Assembly: GCA_963735045.1 (NCBI GenBank)
Contig: CAVTIZ010000001.1
Location: forward strand, 496,001 to 560,000
Source of the DNA: Salsipaludibacter sp963735045
Lineage (GTDB): Bacteria; Actinomycetota; Nitriliruptoria; Nitriliruptorales; Nitriliruptoraceae
DNA: 64,000 nt
Direction: 5' to 3'
The position numbers and the translations under genes are program-made. Position 1 is the stretch's first letter. Each line of letters opens with the position of its first letter. Shown here in pieces: positions 35,638 to 44,800 of this stretch. The notes below the pieces were generated by a model. That model ran no database searches. It saw only the letters and a list, made by a program, of their open reading frames with translations, and was not told the origin of the DNA.

Positions 35638-35710
35638 GGGCCCGTAGCTCAGTTGGCAGAGCGCCGCCTTTGCAAGGCGGATGTCGTCGGTTCGACTCCG
35701 ATCGGGTCCA
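35638..35710 (+). tRNA. tRNA-Ala (anticodon TGC)
   Basis: A full cloverleaf is visible: acceptor GGGCCCG with CGGGTCC, D-arm GCTC/GAGC, anticodon stem CCGCC/GGCGG with loop TTTGCAA (TGC, alanine), T-arm GTCGG/CCGAT with loop TTCGACT, and discriminator A. The G3:U70 wobble pair that identifies alanine tRNA is present. The CCA end is not encoded. Confidence 0.97.
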
Positions 35711-35743
35711 CCCCACCGCGCATCCTGGCGGTCCCGCCGGGCG

Positions 35744-35992
35744 TCAGATGAGCCTCACCAGGGCCGTCACCGCCCAGATCAGCAGTGCCCACAGGCCCAG
35801 CGACACCGCCAGGACGGCCAGCAACCATGGCCAGCCACGCGAGCGATCCTCGGACCTGCCGTCGGCCGAGGAGCGCGGGTCCGCCTTGGCCGCCGTGGCC
35901 GCCTTGGCCGCCGTGGCCGACCGGCCTGCGGCGTCGCCGCGGTGTCGGGGGTCGTCGTCGGTTCGCAGTGGGTGACTCGGGCCTGGGACCAT
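35744..35992 (-). CDS. Small C-terminal-anchored membrane protein
   Basis: An 82-aa protein starting at ATG 35992 with GGAG-like sequence upstream. The first 50 residues are charged and Ala/Lys repeat-like (ATAAKAATAAKA). A single transmembrane helix (WLLAVLAVSLGLWALLIWAVTALVRLI) ends the protein, as in tail-anchored or small regulatory membrane proteins. No known family. The strand and length are plausible, but evidence is limited. Confidence 0.45.
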   Translation of the reverse strand: MVPGPSHPLRTDDDPRHRGDAAGRSATAAKAATAAKADPRSSADGRSEDRSRGWPWLLAVLAVSLGLWALLIWAVTALVRLI

Positions 35993-36312
35993 GACTCCAT
36001 CCTCGTCGACCGATCCGCCCCTCGGATGCTGTCAACGTCCCCCGGGGTCGTCGCCGAGCGGGGGCAGGGTGCCCGCGTGCGTGACGACCGTGCGTCCATG
36101 GCCAGTGGCCATGATGGCCGCTTTCACGACCACGACCCCACCATAGGTCCTCGGTCGGGTGGGCGACAGTGACCGAGGTGCCCCTCGCCACGCACTGTCG
36201 ACCCCCACCAGCGACGTTGATGCCATTCGACCGGAGGCCGCCCACCCCGCCACGCCGAATGCGCCCGAACCCGCAGCCCGTGCCGCTGCCCTCGCACCGG
36301 GCGGCATGGCGT
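35993..36312. other. 320-nt intergenic region
   Basis: I see no convincing gene here. It contains an 8-bp hairpin, CCTCGGTC at 36149-36156 with GACCGAGG at 36171-36178, separated by 14 nt. This could be a terminator for the minus-strand LOG gene or an operator; nothing else is clear. Confidence 0.4.
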
Positions 36313-37398
36313 TCACCAGGGGCGTTCGGCCTGCTCCTCGGTGAGGTGGCCCGGCGGCAGGACGTGCTCGGAGTCGCCCACGAGGTCGGCGAGTCGGTCG
36401 ATCAGTCGCCGCAGCCGGCCGAAGCTGCGGCGGTCGAAGTGGAACCGGAGCCGGTCGAGCTCGACGTTGTCGTCGTCACGGACCTCCGGGGGCGTGGCGT
36501 CCACGCGCTCGATGCGACCCGTGACCACGATGTCGGCGAACTCGTCGTTGATGGCCTGCAGCTGGTCGTCGTCGGGGGCCGTGCGCATCCGCAGCACGAT
36601 CTCGCCGTCCACGAACCGCTGCGAGTGGTAGTTGGCGTAGAAACGGTTGATGGCCCCCACGGCCGCGTCCACGTCGGTGCAGAAGGTGACCAGCTCGACG
36701 TCCTCGGGCGAGATCAGGCCCTTGGCCGCCAGGACCGACGACACCTGGTCGAACACGCGGGGCCAGTAGTCGGTCCCCGGCGCCTCGACCAGCACGATCG
36801 GGTGCAGGTCCGACTTCCCCGTCTGGATCAGGGTGAGCAGTTCGAAGAACTCGTCCAACGTCCCGAACCCACCCGGGAAGATCGCGAACGCCTGGGACTC
36901 CTTGACGAAGGCCAGCTTCCGGGTGAAGAAGTACTTGAAGTTGACGAGTCGATCGGGCGCGATGAAGGCGTTGTCGGTGGTCTCGAAGGGCAGCCGGATC
37001 GACACGCCGTAGCCGTGCTCGACGCCGGCACCGCGGTTGCCGGCCTCCATGATCCCCGGCCCCGCCCCGGTCACGGTGCCCCAGCCCTGCTCGGCCATCG
37101 CGGCCGCGAACCCCATCGCGAGCTGGTAGCTCGGGTCGTCCTCGCGGAGCCGTGCCGAGCCGAAGATCGTGACCTTGGGCTCGTCGCCCCGGGAGAACAC
37201 GAGGTCGGAGTAGCGCATCTCCTTGAGGGCGGAGTTGATGAGCTTGAGGTCACCGCGATGGGGGTCGTCGCGGTGCAGCTTCAACGCCGTGGTGACCAGC
37301 TCGGTCACCAGGTCGGCACCGTCGGTGCGGTCCGAGGCATCGGCCACGAGCGCCGCGATGCGCTGGTCGAGGTCGTCGTTTCCCATGGAGTAGGCCAT
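36313..37398 (-). CDS. LOG family protein (TIGR00730-type Rossmann fold)
   Basis: A 361-aa protein. The core (about residues 70-255) has the LOG signature: KVTIFGSARLREDDPSYQLAMGFAAAMAEQGWGTVTGAGPGIMEAGNRGA and later AIFPGGFGTLDEFFELLTLIQTGK. PGGFGTLDE is the catalytic phosphoribohydrolase motif that releases free cytokinin-type bases in plant and mycobacterial LOG. The protein is longer than minimal LOG (about 190 aa) with extra N- and C-terminal helices, like the larger actinobacterial group. Start chosen at ATG 37398 (ATG 37386 also possible); neither has a good ribosome-binding site. The substrate is not proven. Confidence 0.82.
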   Translation of the reverse strand: MAYSMGNDDLDQRIAALVADASDRTDGADLVTELVTTALKLHRDDPHRGDLKLINSALKEMRYSDLVFSRGDEPKVTIFGSARLREDDPSYQLAMGFAAAMAEQGWGTVTGAGPGIMEAGNRGAGVEHGYGVSIRLPFETTDNAFIAPDRLVNFKYFFTRKLAFVKESQAFAIFPGGFGTLDEFFELLTLIQTGKSDLHPIVLVEAPGTDYWPRVFDQVSSVLAAKGLISPEDVELVTFCTDVDAAVGAINRFYANYHSQRFVDGEIVLRMRTAPDDDQLQAINDEFADIVVTGRIERVDATPPEVRDDDNVELDRLRFHFDRRSFGRLRRLIDRLADLVGDSEHVLPPGHLTEEQAERPW

Positions 37399-37441
37399 GG
37401 GGCGGGAGGCTATCGAGTGGCCCGGGAGCGGGGTGGGCAGC

Positions 37442-37465
37442 GGGGTCGGGGGCGGGGTCGGGGGC
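37442..37465. repeat. Two 12-bp G-rich repeats upstream of LOG gene
   Basis: GGGGTCGGGGGC occurs twice in tandem, within a longer run of G-tracts (37425-37475) between the LOG and aconitase genes. Four or more G-tracts in a row make a G-quadruplex possible on the plus strand. Confidence 0.7.
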
Positions 37466-37536
37466 GGGTGCGGGCCCGGTCGACCGCATCGTGCGGGGGC
37501 TGGCCGGTTGCCCACGATCCGGCCGGGGACGGGCAG

Positions 37537-37542
37537 TAGGGT
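37537..37542 (+). promoter_or_regulatory. -10-like element (TAGGGT)
   Basis: TAGGGT lies 38 nt before the ATG of the aconitase-family gene. Confidence 0.35.
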
Positions 37543-37580
37543 GTCGGAGGTCCGTTCCCGGCTCACGAAGGCACCATCGC

Positions 37581-39569
37581 ATGGCTCGCAGCGTCGCCAC
37601 CCGCATCCTCCAGGACCACCTCGTCGAGGGTGAGTTGACCCCCGGCACCCCGATCGCCCTCCGGATCGACCAGACGCTGACCCAGGACGCCACCGGCACC
37701 CTGGTCATGCTGGAACTGGAGGCCATGGGGCTGGACCGGATCAAGACCGAGGTGTCCACCCAGTACGTGGACCACAACCTCATCCAGGAGGACCACAAGA
37801 ACCCCGACGACCACAAGTTCCTGCAGTCGGCGGCAGCCCGCTTCGGCCTGCACTTCTCGCGGCCCGGCAACGGGGTGTCCCACCCGGTCCACCAGCAGCG
37901 CTTCGGGCGACCCGGCGCCACCCTGGCGGGGTCCGACAGCCACTCCCCCGCCGCCGGCGCCATCGGGATGGTCGCGATCGGGTCCGGCGGACTCGACGTC
38001 GCCATGGCGATGGCCGGCGAGCCACTGCGCATCAAGGCGCCCGAGATCTGGGGCATCGAACTGACCGGTGAACTGCCGGACTGGGTGTCGGCCAAGGACG
38101 TCATCCTCGAGATGCTCCGTCGCCACGGCGTCGACGGCGGTGTCGGGCGCATCATCGAGTACCACGGGTCCGGCCTGGACGGCCTGTCGGCCATGGATCG
38201 CCACGTCATCGCCAACATGGGCGCCGAGTTGGGAGCCACCACGACGGTGTTCCCGGCCGACGAGACCGTGCGCCAGTACCTCGCCAGCTACGGCCGTGAG
38301 GACGCCTTCACCGAGATCGTCGAGGACGACCCCGAGTTCGACGTCACCGACACCGTCGACCTGTCGACGCTGGTGCCGCTGATCGCCAAGCCGACCTCGC
38401 CGGGCAACGTCGTGCCGGTGGAGGAGGTCGCGGGCCAGTCCATCAGCCAGTCCTACGTCGGGTCGTCGGCCAACCCCGGCTACCGCGACATCGCGATCGT
38501 CGCCCAGGTGCTCAAGGCTGCCGACGCCAACGCCCACCCCGACGTGTCGCTGGACATCAACCCGTCGTCGCGTTCGATCCTGGCCGACCTGATCCGCGAC
38601 GGCCACCTCTACGAACTGGTCTCGCGCGGGGCCCGGATCCACCAGGCCGGCTGCAACGGCTGCATCGGCATGGGCCAGGCCCCGGCGACCGACACCATCT
38701 CGCTGCGCACCACGCCGCGAAACTTCCCCAACCGCTCGGGCACCAAGGAGGACCGCGTCCACCTGTGCTCACCCGAGACCGCCGTGGCCTCGGCCATCAC
38801 GGGGGTCATCACCGACCCCCGCACGCTGTCGGAGTCCCACGGCATCTCCTACCCGTCGGTCGGCGAGACCACCGACCCGACCGTGGACGACGACCTGCTC
38901 CAGGCCCCCCCGTCGCCGGAGGAGTCGGCCCGGACCGAGATCGTCAAGGGTCCCAACATCGACTCGCTGCCGGACCTGGAACCGCTGCCGGACGAGCTGA
39001 CCGTGCCGATCCTGCTCGCGGTCGGCGACGACGTGTCCACGGACGAGATCCTGCGGGCCGGCACCGAGGTGCTGCCGTACCGCTCCAACATCCCCAAGAT
39101 CGCCGAGTTCACCTTCGACGTGGTGGACGACACCTACCCGTCTCGGGCCAAGGAGCAGCGCGACGCCCCCGACGACGGCCACGACAGCGGCCACGCGATC
39201 GTGGGGGGCACCAACTACGGCCAGGGCTCGTCGCGCGAACACGCCGCGATCGCCCCCCGCTACCTCGGCCTGCGAGTGGTGGTGGTCAAGGACTACGCCC
39301 GCATCCACTGGCAGAACCTGGCCAACTTCGGCGTCCTGGCCCTGGAGTTCGCCGACGGCGACGACCTCGACGGACTCGAGCAGGGCGATGTCCTGGCCCT
39401 GTCCGGCCTGCGCGAGCTGGTGGAGTCCGGCAACGAGGTGGAGATCGCCGTGACCGGTGCCGACGGCGCCGACAAGGGGACCGTCACTGCCCGACACACC
39501 CTGTCGGAACGCCAGCGCGCCTACGTGCTGGCCGGCGGCACCACCAACTGGATGCGCGAGCGCATCTGA
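37581..39569 (+). CDS. Aconitate hydratase family protein (single-chain, short form)
   Basis: A 662-aa protein of the short aconitase group: ALRIDQTLTQDATGTLVMLELEAMG, YVDHNLIQEDHKNPDDHKFLQ, FSRPGNGVSHPVHQQRFG, GSDSHSPAAGAIGMVAIGSGGLDVA and the C-terminal swivel domain with GTNYGQGSSREHAAIAPRYLG. It normally interconverts citrate and isocitrate through a [4Fe-4S] cluster. Two cluster cysteines are present (GCNGC, Cys358/Cys361). The third, in the usual SCTNSSY block, is replaced by VGSSANPGY (Ser296). Cys396 (HLCSPETA) is nearby. It may be a variant enzyme. ATG 37581 begins the conserved start. Confidence 0.88.
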   Translation: MARSVATRILQDHLVEGELTPGTPIALRIDQTLTQDATGTLVMLELEAMGLDRIKTEVSTQYVDHNLIQEDHKNPDDHKFLQSAAARFGLHFSRPGNGVSHPVHQQRFGRPGATLAGSDSHSPAAGAIGMVAIGSGGLDVAMAMAGEPLRIKAPEIWGIELTGELPDWVSAKDVILEMLRRHGVDGGVGRIIEYHGSGLDGLSAMDRHVIANMGAELGATTTVFPADETVRQYLASYGREDAFTEIVEDDPEFDVTDTVDLSTLVPLIAKPTSPGNVVPVEEVAGQSISQSYVGSSANPGYRDIAIVAQVLKAADANAHPDVSLDINPSSRSILADLIRDGHLYELVSRGARIHQAGCNGCIGMGQAPATDTISLRTTPRNFPNRSGTKEDRVHLCSPETAVASAITGVITDPRTLSESHGISYPSVGETTDPTVDDDLLQAPPSPEESARTEIVKGPNIDSLPDLEPLPDELTVPILLAVGDDVSTDEILRAGTEVLPYRSNIPKIAEFTFDVVDDTYPSRAKEQRDAPDDGHDSGHAIVGGTNYGQGSSREHAAIAPRYLGLRVVVVKDYARIHWQNLANFGVLALEFADGDDLDGLEQGDVLALSGLRELVESGNEVEIAVTGADGADKGTVTARHTLSERQRAYVLAGGTTNWMRERI

Positions 39570-39574
39570 TCCCA

Positions 39575-39589
39575 CGCCCGCCCCGGGCG
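39575..39589. terminator. Short hairpin between convergent genes
   Basis: CGCCCG-CCC-CGGGCG forms a tight 6-bp stem with a 3-nt loop between the aconitase-family stop and the dcd stop. It is a candidate terminator for both strands. Confidence 0.45.
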
Positions 39590-39596
39590 CGGCCCG

Positions 39597-40169
39597 TCAG
39601 CCCGGGTCGGCGAAGTTGAGGTGGGACCGCGACGCGGTCGGGCCCTGCTGGCCCTGGTACTTCGAGGTGGTCCCGGCCGAGCCGTAGGGGTGCTCGGACG
39701 GGCCGTCCAGGGCGAAGAAGGCGAACTGGCCGATCTTCATCCCGGGGTGGATCGCGATCGGCAGGGTCGCGACGTTGGACAGTTCCAACGTCACGTGCCC
39801 CGAGAAGCCCGCATCGATGAAGCCCGCCGTGGAGTGGATCAGCAGGCCCAGACGACCCAACGACGACTTTCCCTCCAGCCGCGCCACCAGGTCGTGGGGC
39901 AACGTGACCTGCTCGATCGTCGACCCCAGCACGAACTCGCCGGGGTGCAGCACGAACGGCTCGCCCTCGGCCACCTCGACCAGTTCGGTCAGTCCCGGCT
40001 GGTCGACGGTCGGGTCGATGAACGGGTAGCGGTGGTTGGCGAACACACGGAAGGCGCTGGCCACCCGCACGTCGACCGACGACGGCTGGATCGCGTCGGG
40101 CCCCAGCGGATCGACGCCGATGCGTCCCTCGTCCAGTGCGGCTCGGATGGAGCGGTCGGACAGGATCAC
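39597..40169 (-). CDS. dcd: dCTP deaminase
   Basis: A 190-aa protein, the exact length of the mycobacterial enzyme. Motifs: ILSDRSIRAALDEGRI, IQPSSVDVRVASAFRVF, FVLGSTIEQVTLPHDLVARLEGKSSLGRLGLLIHSTAGFIDAGFSGHVTLELSN and a QGQQGPTASR end. The HSTAGFIDAGFSGHVTLEL block contains the catalytic Glu. Dcd converts dCTP to dUTP, or, in M. tuberculosis, directly to dUMP as a bifunctional enzyme; that dual activity is likely but not proven here. GTG 40169 is chosen since the family begins MILSDRSI at this point and a GAGG precedes it. Confidence 0.95.
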   Translation of the reverse strand: MILSDRSIRAALDEGRIGVDPLGPDAIQPSSVDVRVASAFRVFANHRYPFIDPTVDQPGLTELVEVAEGEPFVLHPGEFVLGSTIEQVTLPHDLVARLEGKSSLGRLGLLIHSTAGFIDAGFSGHVTLELSNVATLPIAIHPGMKIGQFAFFALDGPSEHPYGSAGTTSKYQGQQGPTASRSHLNFADPG

Positions 40170-40310
40170 CGTCGGGCCTCGCTGGCAGGGACAGGGGTCA
40201 CGAGCACGTCGTCGAGCCGCCGCGGACACGTCGGCGGGACGTCCCCGCGTGGACCCGGACCGCCCTCGGAACACCGCCGATCGTGTCGGGGGCGGGGGCC
40301 GCTCGTTGGG

Positions 40311-40316
40311 TAGGCT
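40311..40316 (+). promoter_or_regulatory. -10 element (TAGGCT) of tRNA-Gly
   Basis: TAGGCT lies 10 nt upstream of the tRNA 5' end, so transcription would start nearly at the mature tRNA. Confidence 0.45.
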
Positions 40317-40326
40317 CGGCGGGCCC

Positions 40327-40397
40327 GCGGGTGTAGCTCAATGGTAGAGCCCCAGCTTCCCAAGCTGGTGACGGGGGTTCGATTCCCCTCACCCGCT
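40327..40397 (+). tRNA. tRNA-Gly (anticodon CCC)
   Basis: A 71-nt cloverleaf: acceptor GCGGGTG with CACCCGC, D-arm GCTC/GAGC, anticodon stem CCAGC/GCTGG with loop TTCCCAA (CCC, glycine), T-arm of G/C pairs with loop TTCGATT, and discriminator T. CCA is not encoded. Confidence 0.97.
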
Positions 40398-40453
40398 CTC
40401 CCGCTCCGTGGCGACCGCTCCCACCACGAGCGACCGGGTCGGCCCCGCGCCGG

Positions 40454-41251
40454 TCAGGCGACGGCCAGGGCGGGGATGGCCAGGACGGCCAGGACCAGGC
40501 CCACGGGACGACGCAGTCGCTCGCCGACGTCCACGCGCCCCTCCAGCAGCGCCAGGACGGTCAGGCCCACCATCACCGGCAGGTTGCCGTGGCCCACCAC
40601 GGCCATCACCAGCAGCAGCGCCCAACCGGACTGCAGGCAGCGCAGTCCCTGCTGCAGCCCGAAGCGCACGCAGGCGGCGTCGGCACGACGTCCGAACGGC
40701 GGCAGCGGGATCGGGCGACCGCACAGCACGGTCGCGCGGCGCTTCCACGGGGTGAACTGCCAGGCGGCGGCCACCACCAGCGCCACGCCGACCAGGGGCA
40801 CGGACGTCGTCATCGGCACGGTCAGCAGGGGCACCAGGACCACCACGCCCGCCACGACCCACGTGCCGACGGCCGTCGTGGCGAACAGTCCGATCGCCCG
40901 ACCCCGACGCCGACGGATGCTGTTGAGCCCGACGTGGTCGGCCGCGGGCAGCATCGCCGGGACCATCATCGCCACGACCATCACCCCCCACCCGACCAGG
41001 GCGGCGGCGAGGCCGGACCCACCGGTTGCCGTGGGCCCACCGGCCAGCGGGATCGGGCAGGCCAGCACCCACGACGCCGAGCCGCCCGGCGCTGCCGGGA
41101 CCGGGGCCGAGGCGCCGACGCGTGGGGTGGTCGCGACCAGCACCACCCATGCCGCGGCGCCCAGCACACCCAGCGGCCAGCCGGGATGCCACGCCAGCCA
41201 GGTCGTCGTGGCACGTCGTGTGCGGGTCCAGTCGGTCTCGGTCGCCGTCAT
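40454..41251 (-). CDS. DUF2182 family integral membrane protein
   Basis: A 265-aa polytopic protein with about six hydrophobic helices. It carries the DUF2182 hallmarks: GWGVMVVAMMVPAMLPAADH after the first helices, WQFTPWKRRATVLCGRPIP, and a late helix with LRCLQSGWALLLVMAVVG. The Met-rich and Cys/His positions are thought to bind a metal (the family is annotated as predicted metal-binding). Its stop codon overlaps by four nucleotides the end of the convergently annotated string: it follows the tyrosinase-associated gene on the same strand, with the two ORFs overlapping at 41248-41251, so it may be translated with that operon. Since tyrosinase needs copper, a role in metal supply is possible but only inferred from position. 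Confidence 0.8.
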   Translation of the reverse strand: MTATETDWTRTRRATTTWLAWHPGWPLGVLGAAAWVVLVATTPRVGASAPVPAAPGGSASWVLACPIPLAGGPTATGGSGLAAALVGWGVMVVAMMVPAMLPAADHVGLNSIRRRRGRAIGLFATTAVGTWVVAGVVVLVPLLTVPMTTSVPLVGVALVVAAAWQFTPWKRRATVLCGRPIPLPPFGRRADAACVRFGLQQGLRCLQSGWALLLVMAVVGHGNLPVMVGLTVLALLEGRVDVGERLRRPVGLVLAVLAIPALAVA

Positions 41252-41829
41252 GTCACGAAGAAGCTGACGCGACCGATCGTCAGCGGCGTCACCGACCCCG
41301 GTTCGGGTGGCGGCGCGTCCGTGCCGTCGGGCAGCAGGGGCATGATCGCCCGGAACCGCACCTCCAGCGTCGACAGGTCGCCGTCGGCCCCGCCCAGCAG
41401 CGCACGCACGGGGGCGGTGACGTTGAACACGTGGCGCTGCCCGGGCGAGGTGGCGTGGTCGCGGTCGGGATCGGAGGCGTGTTCGATGCCGAAGGGCGAC
41501 ACGTTGCCCACGTGCAATTCGTCGGTGGATCCGTCGCGGCGGGCCAGGTAGACCCCGTAGACGACCCCCGGGTGGTGCTCGGCCCGGAGGTCCTCCACGC
41601 GCAGCAGGATGCTCGGTGGCGGGCTGGTGTCGTCGGGGACGGTGTCGTGGAGGCCGTCGTCGGGAGCCGGGTCGTGCGGCGCGTCGATGCGCACCGCACG
41701 CTGCACGTCGCGCTCACCCGCCGGGTCCATCGCGACCTCGACGGTGGCGGGGCCGCCCGTCAGCTCGACGGGTCGCTCCGAGGCCGCCACCAGCTCCGGT
41801 GGTCGTGGCGATGGGTGCTCGCTGGACAT
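41248..41829 (-). CDS. Tyrosinase-associated small protein (KFDV-like domain)
   Basis: A 193-aa protein starting at ATG 41829. The C-terminal 130 residues (from SILLRVEDLRAEHHPGVVYGVYLA through ELHVGNVSPFGIEHA, HVFNVTAPVRALL and a final TIGRVSFFV) resemble the KFDV/DUF_B2219 beta-sandwich domain that follows the catalytic domain in polyphenol oxidases. There it packs over the copper site. Here it is encoded separately, 20 nt after the giant tyrosinase fusion gene, so it probably acts as its cap or chaperone. The first 60 residues are Pro/Asp-rich and not recognised. Confidence 0.7.
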   Translation of the reverse strand: MSSEHPSPRPPELVAASERPVELTGGPATVEVAMDPAGERDVQRAVRIDAPHDPAPDDGLHDTVPDDTSPPPSILLRVEDLRAEHHPGVVYGVYLARRDGSTDELHVGNVSPFGIEHASDPDRDHATSPGQRHVFNVTAPVRALLGGADGDLSTLEVRFRAIMPLLPDGTDAPPPEPGSVTPLTIGRVSFFVT

Positions 41830-41849
41830 GGACGTGGTCCCCTCGTCGA

Positions 41850-44800
41850 TCAGGCGTAGACGTAGTCGAGCTGGCTGCCGGTGGCGAGCACGTCGGCGGG
41901 GGTCAGGCTGACCACGGCACCGTTCTCGTCGTAGAGCTCGAAGGGCCGGTCCAGCCACGCGGTCGCGGTGGGGTTGCGTCGCCCACCCCCCTGGGCGAGC
42001 CACACCTCCCACAACCGGTCGATGTTGGCGTGGTGGAGCCAGAAGATCGGGTCGAGGGCGGCACAGTTCCCGTCGGACATGAAGCGGCCCGCACAGGCCG
42101 TTCCGGGAGCCCCGCCGACGGCGCCGTGGATCACGTTGTGGGGCTGCTGTTCCAGCTGCCCGGTGCCTCCCGCGCGGAAGTGCGACGGGCCGACCGGGGC
42201 ACCACCGAAGCTGTCGATGCCGGCCGGGAGGCTGAAGGCGACGGTGGCCATGGCCGCGGCGCTGGACGTCAGGGAGGAGGGGAGCTGGCCGCCCGCGGCC
42301 ACGGTGGACTGCCGCCGAGCCGGGATGGACAGGGGGTTGGCGGTGCCGTCGGGCAGGGTCGGCTCGCGGAACGCCAGCGGCAGGCTGTTGCGTGGTGCGG
42401 CCTCCTCGTAGTTCCAGTACGGAATCGCGAAGTCCGCCGGCCCGCCGTCGGCGACGACGGCCGCCCGCACGATGCGCTCGAACCAGTACAGGTACATGCG
42501 ATGCCACGGCAGGAAGAACCAGCCCTCGTGCTGGCACTCCGCCCATGGCCCGCTCCCCGACGGCGGCCCCACGTAGGACCCGTGCAGTGCGGCCTGGAAA
42601 CTCCAGCTGGTCGGGTCGGAGGCGGGGCGCGCCTGCATCCTGGCGACGGCGCGGGCGTAGGCCTCCAGCACGGGGTCCCAGGTCCCGCCCGACGCCAGGT
42701 CCCAGGCACTCCGGCGCCGGTGCACACCGGCCGGGGTCGGGGGTCCGCCCAGGATCGTGACGGTGCGGATGCCGAGCCGGTCGGCGGCGTCACGCACGAC
42801 CAGGACGTGCGAGCCGGCACCGGCCCCGGCGGTGGTCGTCAGCGTCACGGTGGCGCCGCCGATCGACGCCTGCAGGCCGGTCGGCAGGGCGCCGTCCACC
42901 TCGTAGGGCGGCGTCCCCCCGCTGATCGCCAGCGCCAGCGCGCCGGCCGTGTCACCCACCTCCCGGGGACCGCCGGCGGGGGTCGTGTCCAGCACGATGC
43001 TGGGTTCGACCGTGATCGTGAAGGTGCGGTCGACCGTCGTCGCGCCCTGGCCGAAGCGGACCCGCACCGGGAAGGCGATGGGTTCCTCCACGGCCCGGCG
43101 ACCGTCGAGCGTGAAACGCCACTCGCGATTGGCCGCACCGTCACCGACCGGTTCGTGCACCAGCGTGCGGCCGTCCGTCGGGGTCACCACGATGCTGCCG
43201 GCCCCGGCGACGGGGATCGGGAGGTTGCGGACGTGCTCCGCATGGGCCGCCATCGTGCTGTCGGCCAGCGTCCCCAGTTCGGTGGTCTCCACGGAGCAGT
43301 CCCGGACCGGCAGCCACACCACCTCGTCGAGGTAGGAGCGGATGCCCGCATGGGTCGGCTCGTCGTCGTGCTCGAAGTCGAACAGGTCGGCGTCGTCGCC
43401 CCGCACGGGACGCCAGATCCGCAGCCGGGAACGTGCCGGGAACCCCGTCCCGGGATCGCCGAAGGTCACGGTCCAGCCCTGCCCCGCCGGCACGGCCTCG
43501 GCGGCCAGCCCCGGTCCGACCTCGATCGCCCAGCCGGTCGTGTCCTGGCCGTCGACCACCAGGTGGGCCCGTTGGGTCATGACCCGCGAGACGTCCCCGG
43601 TCGTGGGGGCCGGCGGTGGCCCCGGATCGCCCTGGGCCAGTGGCAGCGCCCACGCCACCACGTCGTCGTCGAGGCGGACCGTGCCGGCGACGGTCACGGT
43701 CGCCGACCAGGTGAACGCATCCTTGTCCCCGGTGCCCGCGGTGGTGTCGTAGGCCCGGACGGTGAACGTGCCCTCGCTGCCCGGGACGAGGTAGAACCCG
43801 GCCGCTCGGGTGACCGCTGGTGCCGCCGGCACCAGCGCACGCGCCCGCGGTCGCAGCACGTCACCGGCCTGGACCTCCAGGAAGGTCGTGGCAGGTCGTG
43901 GCGTCAGCGGGCTCCCGGTCGCCGGGTCGGTGGCCGGTCCTTCGACCACACGGGTGGTCACGACGGCGGGCGGGGTCGGCGGGTCGGGCGGCGTGGGGGG
44001 CGCGGGCGGGGCGTACTCGTAGAGGTCGTGGGGCACCAGCCCGGGGCCGGTTCCCGGCACGGCGTCCACGGTGATGCCGGCGAGGCCGACGATCCAGGTG
44101 CTGGTGTGGTCCCGTGAGGCGTCGAAGCCCACAGAGAAGTACTCGGCGACGTGGGCGGGGTCGGTGGGCGCGTCACAGCGGTCCAGCCGGAGCCACCGGC
44201 CGAGCTGTTCCAGGAACACCATCACCCGTGCGGAGTCACCCAGGGGGACGGTCCGGTTGCCGTCGCGATTCTCCGACAGGAGCGTTCCCATTCGCATCCG
44301 CAGGGTGCGGTTGGAATGGTCGTCCACCGTGACGATGGTCGAGTAGAGGTCGCCGCTGGCCCGACTGGCCTGCTGTTCGATGAAGTTGGTCGGCCCGTCG
44401 GGCAGCAGCAGCGGCACCATGCCGATCAGCGGGGTCCACGAACGCATGTCGACCGCCCGCGCCAGCAGGTTCGCGACGTTGAGGCCCCAGCGGTCACCGG
44501 CGTCGGCGTCGGGGTCGACCTCGGGCACGTGGTTGATGATCTGCTGGTTGACGGGGTTGAACACCTGGCCCCAGTCGGCGAAGTCCAACCCCAGCAGTCG
44601 ATGCCGCGCGTCGTCGTCGAGCAGGGCCGGACCGAGGATGATGAAGGTCCACGCCAGTTGCATCAGGCCGGCCATGCTCAGCAGTTCGAAGACGTTGGTG
44701 TCGTCGAAGCCGACCGCGTCCCCGGTCTCGTCGAAGGGGTTCCACATCATCCAGTCGGGACGTGGTGAACCGGTCGCGGCGACGGTGTCGGCCGCGGTGC

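Noticed and set aside
35638..40397. tRNA genes as attachment sites of a mobile element
   Set aside because: No integrase or duplicated tRNA 3' end is visible near tRNA-Ala or tRNA-Gly.
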